Source: Mesorhizobium sp. NFR06 (GTDB lineage Bacteria; Pseudomonadota; Alphaproteobacteria; Rhizobiales; Rhizobiaceae). From it: a DNA stretch of 64,000 bases. Shown here piece after piece: positions 36,418 to 48,836 of this stretch. Location: assembly GCF_900115245.1 (NCBI RefSeq), contig NZ_FOVT01000002.1, forward strand, positions 129,005 through 193,004. The letters run 5' to 3'. Made by a program: the position numbers and the translations under genes. Position 1 is the stretch's first letter, and every line of letters begins with the position of its first letter. The notes below the pieces were generated by a model, which saw only the letters and a list, made by a program, of their open reading frames with translations, was not told where the DNA came from and made no database searches.

Positions 36418-37345
36418 ATGACGCTGCTTCGCGAACTTCCGCTGTCGGCTTTGCGAGCGCTGGCCGCCGCCGCGCGCACCGGCAGCCTGACGCGCCGCCG
36501 ACGAGCTCGGTGTCACGCCGGGCGCCGTCGGCCATCAATTGCGGCAGCTGGAGCAGCGGCTTGGCGTCAAGCTGGTCAGGCGCCAGGGCAATGGTATCGT
36601 GCTCACGCGAATTGCCGAAGCGGCACTGCCCGACATTGACCGCGGCTTCGACGCGCTGGCCGCTGGGCTGCGGCGGCTGCGGTTCGAGCGCCGCGCCGAT
36701 ACCTTCACTATCTCGGCCGATCCTTCCTTCGCCTCGCTTTGGCTGGCGCCGCGCCTCGGCAATGTCCGTGCTGCCCTCGGCAAGCTGGACGTGCGCATTG
36801 TCGTGTCGATCGCGTTGGACTCGATGCTGGAGGAAGGCGTCGACCTTGCCATCAGCTACCGGAACAGCTCGGCGAAGTATCTCGCATCGGCCGACCTCTT
36901 CACTGAAAGGGTGATCCCGGCCTGCGCCCCGGTCTTGCTGCGAAACCGCTTCGGTCAGGATGGCGCAGCGGTGCTCGACCGCCTGCCTCTGCTGCATATC
37001 GACCCGACAATGGGCGACGACGTCTATCCCACGTGGCGGGACTGGTTCACCGCTGCCGGTCTGCAGCGGAAAGACCTCGACCACGGGCCGCGGTTCCCCT
37101 TGACCGTCCTGGCAGCGCAGGCCGCGATCTCCGGCATGGGCGCGCTGCTTGCCAGCGAACTGGTGCTCGGGCAGCATCTTGTCTCCAACCATCTCGTCGA
37201 GATCGCGCGCGATGTTCCGGCATTGACGATCAGACGCCGTCTGGTCTGGCCCGTGGACGGGCCGAAGGCCCGCCGCGCTGCCGCAGTCGCCGCGGCGCTT
37301 GCAGCGGTTGCGACTGCGGACGGTCTCCGGCTGAACGGATCATGA
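36418..37345 (+). pseudogene. LysR family regulator disrupted by a frameshift
   Basis: The N-terminus (MTLLRELPLSALRALAAAAR...) runs in one frame to GSLT at about 36493. The remaining LysR protein, starting with an ADELGVTPGAVGHQLRQLEQ-like HTH, continues in another frame to 37345. Two bases seem to be missing within ACGCGCCGCCGAC (36489-36501), inside the HTH. The downstream frame is intact for about 280 codons, so the lesion is recent or a sequencing error. The full-length protein would be about 308 aa. Confidence 0.8.
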
Positions 37346-37443
37346 CGCATCTCCTGACAGCCTCCTGTCAGCAGCGTCCGCGAGCGGCCGGCGCCTTTCA
37401 CTCCGCTCTTTCCATTTTGGCCGAGTCCTCCCATATTCGGGCC

Positions 37444-40584
<3,141 letters not shown>

Positions 40585-40680
40585 CGCAATTCCAGGAAAG
40601 CGTGACACCGTCTTCCGTCAGGAATTGCGTCAAAACAAAGAGATGGAGCTTTCGCCGTTTCCGTGAACGGTGAATGGATC
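40585..40680. repeat. RIME element downstream of uvrB
   Basis: CGCAATTCC (40585-40593) pairs with GGAATTGCG (40621-40629), followed by a second, weaker palindrome with CCGTTTCCGTGAACGG. It resembles the copy at 50034-50133 over its whole length. It begins at the uvrB stop codon. Confidence 0.7.
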
Positions 40681-40805
40681 CCGAGACATCCATTCCCACA
40701 TAAGCCGCAAGGAAGCCTGGCCCATCAGGCTCTGCTTGCCATGGGCGCGCGCAAACGCTAGGCGACGGCTTCCCGCATCGCTCCCAATCCTCCTCGCCAT
40801 CCACC

Positions 40806-41723
40806 ATGAAACCCAAAGACATCGCGTCCTATGTCTTCCTGGCCCTCACCTGGGGCCTTTCCTTCCTCGTCCTGCTGAAGACAGTCCAGGCCTTCGGTTG
40901 GATCGGCGCTGTGACCTTGCGTGCCTTGATCGCCGGCGGCGCGCTGTTCATGCTGGCGATCGCCTCGCGCCGGCGGCTCGACTTCAGCGCCGGCTGGCGT
41001 CACTTTGCGGCGGTCGGCGCCACGACGGTCGCCGCCCAGCTGATCGGGCTTTCCTTCGCCACGCCGCGCATCGGCACCGCGACGGCCGCCATCCTCGTCG
41101 CCGCCATTCCACTCTTTTCGATGATCCTCGGCCAGCTTTGGGGCCTGGAGCGCATAACGCTGCGCGGGCTGTCGGGGCTGTTGATCGGCACCGCCGGCAT
41201 CTTGCTCCTGGTCGGCTTTCCTGCGGTGCCGGTGACATCTTCCTTCCTCATCGGCTGCGGCGCCTCGCTTCTCAGCTCGTTCTCGGCCGCTTTCGGCAGC
41301 AATTATGCCAGCCGCCATCTTCGTGGTGTCGGTTCGCTCGAAGTGACCAGCGCCGCTTTCCTCTTCGGCGGGCTGATGACGCTGCCCTTGCTGCTCTTCG
41401 TCCCGGTACCGGCTATGCCGCGCGCCGTCGATTTCCTTTACCTCGTCGTTCTGAGCTGTGTGATGAGCGCGCTTACCTATGTCGTCTATTTCCGCCTGGT
41501 GGCAAGCATCGGCGCCACGAAGACGATCAGCGTCGAATTCGCGGTGACCGTGGTCGCTGTTCTGGTCGGCACCATGCTGCTCAAGGAGCCGCTCTCGGCC
41601 ATCCAGGGCTTTGGCGCGGCGGCGATCGTTGTCGGCTGCGTGCTCGTGCTCGACCCCTTTCCGCGCCGTGCCAAATCGCTGCCGCAGGCCGTGCCCTTGC
41701 CATCGGCCACGCCAGTGGTGTAA
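40806..41723 (+). CDS. EamA/DMT superfamily transporter
   Basis: A 305-aa membrane protein with about ten hydrophobic segments in two EamA halves (about 5-135 and 150-285). The first begins ALTWGLSFLVLLKTV and the second ends ISVEFAVTVVAVLVGTMLLKEPL, the usual DMT ending. It probably exports a metabolite; substrate unknown. It stands alone between a RIME element and the ABC-F gene. Confidence 0.9.
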   Translation: MKPKDIASYVFLALTWGLSFLVLLKTVQAFGWIGAVTLRALIAGGALFMLAIASRRRLDFSAGWRHFAAVGATTVAAQLIGLSFATPRIGTATAAILVAAIPLFSMILGQLWGLERITLRGLSGLLIGTAGILLLVGFPAVPVTSSFLIGCGASLLSSFSAAFGSNYASRHLRGVGSLEVTSAAFLFGGLMTLPLLLFVPVPAMPRAVDFLYLVVLSCVMSALTYVVYFRLVASIGATKTISVEFAVTVVAVLVGTMLLKEPLSAIQGFGAAAIVVGCVLVLDPFPRRAKSLPQAVPLPSATPVV

Positions 41724-41965
41724 CCGGTGTCCATACTCGAACGTCCAGGAAAGGAGGGCTGCGTGTTTATCGATCACCATCGTCAGCGTGGCCCGATTTG
41801 TGCCCTGCGAGCTTGCTTGCAGGGCTGACCAGGACGGTCCGGGTTTTCCCGTTTCGATTTTTTGGTCTGCCCTTCGTGGTGCCGCTGAACCTGGCCTGAT
41901 GGCCGGCCGGCGCACCGTCAAAGTGCATTGAGCCGGACTCCGGCAAACGACCAGAGAAATCGACC

Positions 41966-43492
41966 ATGGCCCTGATCAGCCTCAAATCCCTCGGCGTCAC
42001 CATGAGTGCGCCGCTTTTTTCCAATCTCGACCTCACCATCGGCGCCGGCGACCGGCTCGGCATCGTCGCGGCCAACGGCCGTGGCAAGTCCACCTTGCTC
42101 AAATGCCTGGCCGGCGAATTCGAACCCACCGCTGGCGACGTCACCCGGTCGCGCGGCCTGCGTGTCGGCCATGTCGAGCAATCCGTCGCCGATGCACTGC
42201 TCGACCGCAGCTTCCATCAGGCGGTCGCCGATGCCTTGCCATCCGAACAGCACGAGAACGAACTCTGGCGCGTCGACGTGGTTCTGGACTCGCTCGACGT
42301 GCCCGAGGAATTGCGCACCCGGCCGATCCGCGCCTTGAGCGGCGGCTGGCAACGGCTGGCTCTGATCGCGCGCGCCTGGGTCACCGATCCCGACGTGCTT
42401 CTGCTCGACGAGCCGACCAACCATCTCGACCTCGCCAAGATCAGCCGGTTGGAAACATGGCTCAACGCGCTGCCGCGCGAAGTGCCGGTGATCATCGCCA
42501 GCCACGATCGCGCCTTCCTCGACGCCAGTAGCAACCGCACGCTGTTCCTGCGCCCGGAAGAATCGCCGGTGTTCGCGCTGCCCTATTCGCGCGCCAGGCA
42601 GGCGCTCGACGAACTGGATGCCTCGACCGCGCGCAAGTTCGAGCGCGGCATGAAGATCGCGCAGCAGCTGCGCAAGCAGGCCGCCAAGCTCAACAACATC
42701 GGCATCAATTCCGGCAGCGACCTTTTGACGGTGAAAACCAAGCAGCTCAAGGAACGGGCCGAGAAGCTCGAAGATGCAGCGGTGGCCGCGCATCGCGAGC
42801 GCTCGGCCGGCGCGATCCGGCTCGCCAACCGCGGCACCCACGCAAAGGTGCTGATCACGCTGGAGGACGCGGCGGTTGAAACCCCCGACGGCACGCTGCT
42901 GTTCAGGACCGGCAAGCGCCACATCTGCCAGGACGATCGCATCGTGCTGCTCGGCCGCAACGGCGTCGGCAAGTCGCGCTTCATGGCGATGATCCGCAAC
43001 GCCATCGCCGAGCCGGGGTCGGTTGCGAACGTCAAAGTGACGCCGTCGACCGTGCTTGGCTACAGCGACCAGGCGCTGTCGGGCATTGGTGGCGACGACA
43101 CGCCGCTGGCGATGGTCTCGCGCCGATTCGAGGTCGGCGAGCAGCGCGCCCGTTCGCTGCTCGCCGGCGCCGGCGTCGCCATCGAGATGCAGGAGAAGAA
43201 GATCGGCATGCTGTCCGGCGGACAGAAGTCGAGGCTGATGATGCTGGTGCTCAGGCTCATCCATCCCAACTTCTACCTGCTCGATGAGCCGACCAACCAT
43301 CTCGACATCGACGGCCAGGAAGCGCTGGAGGAAGAGTTGCTGAAGCATCAGGCAAGCTGCCTGCTCGCCTCCCATGACCGCTCCTTCATCCGCGCCGTCG
43401 GCAATCGCTTCTGGCTGATCGAGAAGCGGCGGCTGAGCGATGTCGACGATCCGGAAGAGTTCTTCCGCGCGGTCGCCGAAATGCCCACCTGA
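41966..43492 (+). CDS. ABC-F family ATPase
   Basis: A 508-aa protein with two ABC domains and no transmembrane segments. Domain 1 has AANGRGKST near 32-40, LSGGWQRL and VLLLDEPTNHLDL. Domain 2 has LGRNGVGKS, LSGGQKSRL and FYLLDEPTNHLDI. The linker between them is helical and charged. ABC-F proteins act on ribosomes and translation rather than transport; which subgroup this belongs to cannot be told here. It has no neighbour in an operon. Confidence 0.9.
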   Translation: MALISLKSLGVTMSAPLFSNLDLTIGAGDRLGIVAANGRGKSTLLKCLAGEFEPTAGDVTRSRGLRVGHVEQSVADALLDRSFHQAVADALPSEQHENELWRVDVVLDSLDVPEELRTRPIRALSGGWQRLALIARAWVTDPDVLLLDEPTNHLDLAKISRLETWLNALPREVPVIIASHDRAFLDASSNRTLFLRPEESPVFALPYSRARQALDELDASTARKFERGMKIAQQLRKQAAKLNNIGINSGSDLLTVKTKQLKERAEKLEDAAVAAHRERSAGAIRLANRGTHAKVLITLEDAAVETPDGTLLFRTGKRHICQDDRIVLLGRNGVGKSRFMAMIRNAIAEPGSVANVKVTPSTVLGYSDQALSGIGGDDTPLAMVSRRFEVGEQRARSLLAGAGVAIEMQEKKIGMLSGGQKSRLMMLVLRLIHPNFYLLDEPTNHLDIDGQEALEEELLKHQASCLLASHDRSFIRAVGNRFWLIEKRRLSDVDDPEEFFRAVAEMPT

Positions 43493-43623
43493 GAGAACGG
43501 CACGTTCGCCGGGCCGACATTCGAAGTGCAGCGGCCCGGCGGCCAGTTGTTGCCAGGTCGCAATACTTTTCCACCTACTAAAAAAGGAGCATGTTGCGTT
43601 GCTTAGCCATGGAGGGAACGGCC

Positions 43624-44013
43624 ATGCGTGCAGTGGAAATCGTCAGCAATCTCTACAAAGCCTATGCGGACCGCGACATCGAGGGCGCCTTGGCGCAGTG
43701 CGCCGACGACGTCGTATTCCGCTGGATTGCCGATCCTCGGCAATCGCGTCATGCCGGCACCGCGCACGGCAAGCAGGAATTCCTGGCCAGGCTCTTGGCG
43801 CTCGACGACGACTTCGAGTACCGGCACTTTGTCCCGGTCGAGATCATCGACGCTGGCGACAAGGTCGCGGCGCAGGTCGAGATTCACATGACACGCCGCG
43901 CCACCGGTGAGGAGTTCGTGATGCGCACCGCCAATTTTTGGACGGTCCGCGACAACCGGATCATCGAGATGGTGGAATATTACGACACCGCGCTGGCCGC
44001 GTCGGTGTTCTAA
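43624..44013 (+). CDS. SnoaL-like/NTF2-fold protein
   Basis: A 129-aa protein of the SnoaL-like NTF2 fold: YKAYADRDIEGALAQCADDVVF at the N-terminus and ANFWTVRDNRIIEMVEYYDTA at the C-terminus. These proteins are small ketosteroid-isomerase-like enzymes or ligand binders. The start at 43624 follows GGAGGG; an in-frame ATG at 43609 would add five residues. Role unknown. Confidence 0.82.
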   Translation: MRAVEIVSNLYKAYADRDIEGALAQCADDVVFRWIADPRQSRHAGTAHGKQEFLARLLALDDDFEYRHFVPVEIIDAGDKVAAQVEIHMTRRATGEEFVMRTANFWTVRDNRIIEMVEYYDTALAASVF

Positions 44014-44105
44014 AAAAATCGCGGCGATCTGTCGGTTTGCCAATTCGCGCCTCGTCCTTGGGTTGCCGACACGATGATGCCGGCATCAACCAGGGAGAAA
44101 CTGCC

Positions 44106-44288
44106 ATGTCGGTCCTGTCATCCATCGGCCGTCTTGCCAACCGTTATGCCACGGCGCGCGCCCGTCATCGAAGCGAGCGCATCCTGCTTTCGCTGCCCAG
44201 CGAACTGCGCAAGGACATCGGCTTTCCGGAGATTTTCGAGACGCGGGAAAGCCGCCGCGCCGCCACCTTCTCGGCCAAGGTCATATAA
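44106..44288 (+). CDS. DUF1127-like small basic protein
   Basis: A 60-aa Arg-rich protein (MSVLSSIGRLANRYATARAR, then LPSELRKDIGFPEIF). The L..L..ELRKDIG ending resembles the DUF1127 group of small proteins that is common in Rhizobiales. The start at 44106 has AGGGAGAAA upstream. Some DUF1127 proteins affect RNA turnover and phosphate or carbon metabolism; no function is assigned here. Confidence 0.72.
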   Translation: MSVLSSIGRLANRYATARARHRSERILLSLPSELRKDIGFPEIFETRESRRAATFSAKVI

Positions 44289-44445
44289 AGTCGCGCTTCC
44301 AATGCGATTGTCTTCGAGCCGCGCGGCCGCCCGGACTGCCCGCGCCAGGCACTTCAAAAATCTTTCGCAGGCCATGTAGGATCGCCGCCGCTTCACCCGT
44401 CCTTCGGGCCGCAAGCCGGATCAACCCGTGAAGAGGAACACGAGA

Positions 44446-44862
44446 ATGAACGATCAGACCCCGCCCCGCGCCAAGGTCCTTGGCGGATTGACCCCCTACC
44501 TGCAGGTCGACGGCGCCATCAAGGCCGCCGAATTCTACAAGAAGGCTTTCGGCGCGGAGGAAGTGTTTGCCTATCCGCCGGACGACAAGGGGCGCACCAT
44601 GCATATCCACCTCTATGTCAACGGCTCGACGCTGATGCTGGGCGATGCCTATCCGGAACACGGTCATCCGCATCAGGCGGCGCAGGGCTACACGCTGCAG
44701 CTTCATCTCGGCAGCGACGACATCGATGCCTGGTGGCAGCGCGCGGTCGATGCCGGCTGCGAAGTCGTCACGCCACTGCAGGTGATGTTCTGGGGCGACC
44801 GCTGGGGCCAGGTGAAAGACCCCTTCGGCATCGCCTGGGCGATGAACGCGCCGGTGGCGTGA
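44446..44862 (+). CDS. VOC/PhnB-like glyoxalase-fold protein
   Basis: A 138-aa VOC superfamily protein of the PhnB-like type: LTPYLQVDGAIKAAEFYKKA near the N-terminus, then MHIHLYVNGSTLMLGD and WGDRWGQVKDPFGIAWAM near the C-terminus. It is possibly a metal-binding dimer; the substrate is unknown. I chose the ATG at 44446 (MNDQTPP) because GAAGAGGAACACGAG precedes it; the GTG at 44428 is an alternative. Confidence 0.85.
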   Translation: MNDQTPPRAKVLGGLTPYLQVDGAIKAAEFYKKAFGAEEVFAYPPDDKGRTMHIHLYVNGSTLMLGDAYPEHGHPHQAAQGYTLQLHLGSDDIDAWWQRAVDAGCEVVTPLQVMFWGDRWGQVKDPFGIAWAMNAPVA

Positions 44863-44868
44863 GCCCGT

Positions 44869-45025
44869 CCACCTCTCCCCCTATGGGAGAGGTCCAATTG
44901 CCCCGAATTGCCCTTCGCAATTCGGCTGGCAATCCGGGTGAGGGGTAGCTTGGCGCCAAGCTGGAACACCCCTCATCCGACCGAGTTTCGCTCGGCCACC
45001 TTCTCCCGCAGGGAAGCGAAGGGAG
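44869..45025. repeat. intergenic palindrome-rich repeat
   Basis: About 157 bp holds several hairpins: CCTCTCCC/GGGAGAGG, GAATTGC/GCAATTC, CTTGGCGCCAAG and CCGAG/CTCGG. It also has GGGTGAGGGGT and CACCCCTCATCCGACCGAG-type blocks. It fills the gap before the DUF1428 gene and looks like a dispersed rhizobial repeat. Confidence 0.65.
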
Positions 45026-45051
45026 AGCCGCGCCCAACCAAGGAGTTCACC

Positions 45052-45405
45052 ATGTCCTATGTCGATGGTTTCGTGCTTGCCGTGCCGAAGGCAAATCTAG
45101 ATGCGTATAAGAAAATGGCTGAGACCGCCGGCGCCGTCTGGATGGAGCACGGCGCGCTCGCTTATGTCGAGTGCGTCGGCGACGACGTGCCCTACGGCGA
45201 ACTGACCTCGTTCCCGCGTGCCGTGCAGGCGAAGGACGATGAGACCGTGGTCTTCGCCTGGGTCGTCTATGAGTCCAGACAGAGTCGCGATGCGGTCATG
45301 GCCAAGGTGATGGCCGATCCGCGCTTGAAACCCGATTGGGAGACCATGCCCTTCGACGGCAAGCGCATGATCTTCGGCGGCTTCCAGCCGTTCGTGGAGC
45401 TTTGA
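45052..45405 (+). CDS. DUF1428 domain protein
   Basis: A 117-aa protein matching DUF1428: MSYVDGFVLAVPKANLDAYK at the start, then YVECVGDDVPYGELTSFPRA and FGGFQPFVEL at the end. It probably has a dimeric alpha-beta-barrel (ferredoxin-like) fold. Its enzymatic role is not established. AAGGAG precedes the start at 45052. It lies just after a dispersed repeat, downstream of the VOC protein. Confidence 0.88.
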   Translation: MSYVDGFVLAVPKANLDAYKKMAETAGAVWMEHGALAYVECVGDDVPYGELTSFPRAVQAKDDETVVFAWVVYESRQSRDAVMAKVMADPRLKPDWETMPFDGKRMIFGGFQPFVEL

Positions 45406-45471
45406 GGAACTGGCGCACGGCAGGATGGCAGATTGCAATCCTTTGCGATCGGCCGAAACGCTCGTGAGGTC

Positions 45472-45654
45472 GTCATCCTATAGCGGAGCAAGGAGCGAAG
45501 CGACGCGGCGCAGACCATAGGATCCATTCTGCTACCTATAAACGTCACGGCGGTGCAGAACGACCTCTGTTCTGCGCCGCCCTTCGCGCAAGGTCACGGA
45601 ATGGACCTCGGGTCTTCGCGACGCCGCTTCGCGGCTGCTCCACCCGTGGATGAC
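45472..45654. repeat. long imperfect inverted-repeat element
   Basis: The ends GTCATCC (45472-45478) and GGATGAC (45648-45654) are inverted. The arms continue for about 58 bases with blocks GGAGCA, GCGAAGCG, AGACC and TCCATTC on both sides. Similar large palindromic units are familiar in Mesorhizobium intergenic DNA. There is no transposase. Confidence 0.6.
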
Positions 45655-45691
45655 AAAGTTCGGGCGCTTTAGCCAACCGATGACCGATGCG

Positions 45692-47326
45692 CTAATTCAG
45701 CCGATCCAGCAGCGGCTTGAGCCTGTCGCCATAGCGCTTCCACAGATCGACCGAGCCCTGGTACATCGGCTGGCGCACCTGCGCCGCCGACGCCGTGCGC
45801 ACCGGCCGGTCGGTCTCGTGGAAGGACAGCACCTTGTCGTCCCAGGGCAGGCCGAGATGCGCCATCAGCGCCCTGGTCTGCCCTTCCTGGTCGGCGACGA
45901 AATCCTCATAGCGCACATCGTGCACGACGCCTGGCAGCACCTTGCGCCAATGCGCCATGATGTCGGCATAGAGATTGTGGAAATCGGCGAGCTCGCCGAG
46001 ATCGTAGCCGTAGCGATGGCTGTCGCCACGGAAATGCACCTTGAAGATCGACAGGCAGGTGGCCGCGGCGTCGCGCGCGCAGTGGATGATCTTGGCCTTC
46101 GGCAGCATCATGTGCAGGAAGCCGATCAGAAGAAAGTTGCCCGGCATCTTGTCGGTGACATGGCGGGAGCCGGGATAACGGGTGTGCACCATGTCGAGAT
46201 AGGCCTGGCCCGCCTCGCCGAAAGCACGGTCGGCCATGTCGGCGATCCCGGCCGGGAAGCCGCCTGGCATGTTCATCGGAAACTGCTTGCCGACGACCGT
46301 CTTCAGGATGCTCAACTCGCCGGCGCCATAGACCTGCGGATGGCTGGCGATGATCTGCTCGACGAGCGTCGTGCCGGAGCGCGGCATGCCGACGACGAAG
46401 ATCGGCGTGTCGTCGGAAATGTCGCTGGGCCTGTGCTTCTCGAAAAAGGCCTTGTCGAAGACCGCCTTCATCGCCGCGAACTCACCTTGCGTCCGCACCG
46501 GATCGTAGTCGATGCCCTGGCGGCGGATGGCGTTGCCTTCGGCGAAATAGTCGAAGGCGCGGCCGTAGTCCTTGAGGTCGTCATTGACCTTGCCGAGACC
46601 GAAGGAGAGCTGCATGCGCGCGAGACTGCCTTGCGGCGCCTTGGCATGCTCGGCCTCCATGCCGGAAAGCTCCTTGTCGCGTTCGGTCTGGCGCTTGACC
46701 TGACTGAGCAGCAACCACGCCTTCGCCATGTTCGGAGCGATTGCCACCGCCTGACGTGCCAGATCAGCGGCCTCGGCAAGCTTGCCCTTCTCCATCATGG
46801 CCACGCCGAGCCCGTAAAGCAGTTCCGCATCCTTGGGCCGGATCGACAATGACTCGCGAAACAGCGTGATCGCCTCATCCAGCCGCCCGGCCTCCTGCAG
46901 CGTCTCGGCAAGGCCGGTGCGGGCGCGGACGTGGAACGGGTTGCGGCCGATCGTTCCGCGATAGATCTCTTCGGCGCCCTCGAACTGGCCGAGCTGCTTC
47001 AGCGACGAGCCGAGATTGTCGCGCGCTGCCAGCTGGTCCGGCCGGATGTCCACCGCGCCGCGGAAGAAATCGACGGCGGCGGCGAGACGACCGAGGTCGC
47101 GCATGACCGTGCCCATATTGTTGAGGAAATCGGCGTTCCCGGGCTGCAGGGTCACCGACTGCTCGATGAGATCGAGCCCCTCCTCGCTGCGACCGGTCTG
47201 GTGCAGCAGCAGTCCGAGGAAGTGCAATGCGGCGGCATGGTTCGGTTGTTGGCCCAGCACCTGCCGGTAGAGCGCCTCGGCTTCCTGACGGCGGCCGCCC
47301 TGGTGCATCTGCAGCGCCCGCTGCAC
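45692..47326 (-). CDS. TPR-containing sulfotransferase family protein
   Basis: A 544-aa protein from the GTG at 47326. Residues about 1-240 form six to seven TPR repeats. The C-terminal sulfotransferase domain has the PAPS loop GMPRSGTT at 313-320 and a second motif near CARDAAATCLSIF. The substrate is unknown; it is probably a polysaccharide or protein. The frame stays open upstream to a stop near 47436 without ATG, GTG or TTG, and the sequence NRDHRRAANAGGK looks like genuine protein. The true start may be the ATT at 47398, adding 24 residues. Confidence 0.83.
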   Translation of the reverse strand: MQRALQMHQGGRRQEAEALYRQVLGQQPNHAAALHFLGLLLHQTGRSEEGLDLIEQSVTLQPGNADFLNNMGTVMRDLGRLAAAVDFFRGAVDIRPDQLAARDNLGSSLKQLGQFEGAEEIYRGTIGRNPFHVRARTGLAETLQEAGRLDEAITLFRESLSIRPKDAELLYGLGVAMMEKGKLAEAADLARQAVAIAPNMAKAWLLLSQVKRQTERDKELSGMEAEHAKAPQGSLARMQLSFGLGKVNDDLKDYGRAFDYFAEGNAIRRQGIDYDPVRTQGEFAAMKAVFDKAFFEKHRPSDISDDTPIFVVGMPRSGTTLVEQIIASHPQVYGAGELSILKTVVGKQFPMNMPGGFPAGIADMADRAFGEAGQAYLDMVHTRYPGSRHVTDKMPGNFLLIGFLHMMLPKAKIIHCARDAAATCLSIFKVHFRGDSHRYGYDLGELADFHNLYADIMAHWRKVLPGVVHDVRYEDFVADQEGQTRALMAHLGLPWDDKVLSFHETDRPVRTASAAQVRQPMYQGSVDLWKRYGDRLKPLLDRLN

Positions 47327-47398
47327 ATAAGGATCGAGCGGGCTCGCCGACCCTGGCTTGCCGCCCGCGTTTGCCGCTCTTCTGTGATCTCTGTTAAT

Positions 47399-47958
47399 GG
47401 GAAACCTGCCATATTTGTTGGTCCGCCGGACCTAAGCCATGCGGGCAAGAGATTCAAGGCTAACCACCACGCGCGTGCGGTGTCCATATGCGCCGGTGGA
47501 GACGGTCACCGCAATCTTCTCAGCACGGCCGGGCCGCGATGCTGCTAGCGATATCTTCGCCCTCCCCTGGCAAACGCACCCACCATTGGGCTGAAGGTGG
47601 GCGCTCGACAGCCTTCGCGCTGGCCCATGCTTGGCCCGTCTCTGGCCGATGACCGGTGACGAGACCGGGTCTAATCGAGGCCAGCGTTGGTCGCGCCGCG
47701 GGCCGTCCGCGACCGTCGTCTTGCAACCATCACGTTTCCGTGTAATAAAAATCACGTTCGGGCATTTGCGACCCGGAGAGCGGAACGTTTTGGACGACCT
47801 TTCCCCGATAAGTGTGAATCTCTGACAACCCCGTTTTTCGGCGGGGGGTTTGACCATGCGCGAATGCATGACCGCCGAAGCAACCACCGGGATTTGCCCA
47901 AGGCGCGAGGCAGCGGGCAAACCACACAAGACTGACACGGGTGAAGGAGTTTTCCCCA
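47399..47958. other. 560-bp divergent intergenic region
   Basis: This is the divergent region between the TPR-sulfotransferase and the first cold-shock gene. It holds a TTTGCCC/GGGCAAA hairpin at 47893-47921 in the cold-shock leader and AACCCC/GGGGTT near 47825-47855. No convincing protein frame was found. Confidence 0.5.
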
Positions 47959-48171
47959 ATGGCCCAGACCGGTACCGTAAAGTTCTTCAATGCCACCAAA
48001 GGCTTCGGCTTCATCACGCCGGATGGCGGCGCCAAGGATGTGTTCGTCCACATTTCCGCGATCGAGGCATCTGGCCTGCGCACGCTGGTCGACGGCCAGA
48101 AGGTCACCTTCGACGTCGAGCCGGACCGCATGGGCAAGGGCCCGAAGGCGGTCAACCTGCGCGCCGCCTGA
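47959..48171 (+). CDS. cold-shock domain protein (first of pair)
   Basis: A 70-aa CspA-family RNA chaperone with RNP1 KGFGFITP and RNP2 VFVHIS. AAGGAG lies nine bases before the ATG at 47959, and a 120-base leader with a hairpin precedes it. It ends at a strong intrinsic terminator (48251-48281), so it is monocistronic. Its product is about 80% identical by eye to that of the next gene. Leaders of this kind can regulate csp mRNA at low temperature; not shown here. Confidence 0.95.
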   Translation: MAQTGTVKFFNATKGFGFITPDGGAKDVFVHISAIEASGLRTLVDGQKVTFDVEPDRMGKGPKAVNLRAA

Positions 48172-48250
48172 TCGTCCGAACCGCCCTGTCCTTGCGGATG
48201 CAATGATGCGGCAGGATCGCGAAGACGCTTGTGGAGAGGCTCGAAATTGC

Positions 48251-48281
48251 AAAGGCGCGACCGAACCGTCGCGCCTTTTTT
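48251..48281 (+). terminator. intrinsic terminator of first csp gene
   Basis: AAAGGCGCGAC (48251-48261) pairs with GTCGCGCCTTT (48268-48278), followed by a T-run to 48281. Confidence 0.92.
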
Positions 48282-48408
48282 GCGCGCAAATGCTTGGATC
48301 GGCAGGCGAAAACTTTCTCTTGCCGATAGCGCTAAAATAAAGGACAAATTTCCTCTCGGGCAGTTTGCCGGCCCGAGACTTGACTTGATGGGATCAAAGG
48401 AGTTTCCC

Positions 48409-48621
48409 ATGCCGCAGACCGGCACCGTCAAATTCTTCAACCATGCCAAGGGCTTCGGCTTCATCACGCCCGATGATGGCGCGAAGGATGTCTTCGTTCA
48501 CATTTCGGCTGTGCAGGCGTCGGGCCTTCCCGGTCTTGAGGATGGGCAGAAAGTGACATTCGACACCGAGCCGGACAAGCGCGGCAAGGGTCCGAAGGCC
48601 GTCAATCTGTCGATCGGCTGA
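48409..48621 (+). CDS. cold-shock domain protein (second of pair)
   Basis: A 70-aa paralogue of the preceding gene with the same RNP1 and RNP2 motifs ([14 protein letters not shown]), differing mainly in residues 42-70. AAAGGAG precedes the ATG at 48409. The two leaders differ, so the copies may be expressed under different conditions. The upstream terminator separates it from the first copy. Confidence 0.95.
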   Translation: MPQTGTVKFFNHAKGFGFITPDDGAKDVFVHISAVQASGLPGLEDGQKVTFDTEPDKRGKGPKAVNLSIG

Positions 48622-48836
48622 GCCGGCTCGCGACGGATCCGACGGAGGCTTTTCAGGCGGGACTGCTCCCGCCCGGAACGGGTTGTGCCCAGGCCTCGAA
48701 CAACCACCAAGCCTCGAAAAATCGTTTTCGCCGATTTCCATTCAGCCTCCGTTCAGCCACGGTCCTCTATTAACCTTTGCTAAAGCCGGTTCGCATCCCC
48801 TGAAAAATGCGCGGGCCGGCGCGAAGGAGACCGAAA

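Noticed and set aside
36314..37192. Upstream extension of the dioxygenase frame
   Set aside because: It crosses the divergent LysR gene; the ATG at 36313 with AGGAAGG gives the family length.
47432..47959. 175-aa minus-strand frame in the cold-shock/TPR gap
   Set aside because: No motif or ribosome site; it looks like a chance open frame.
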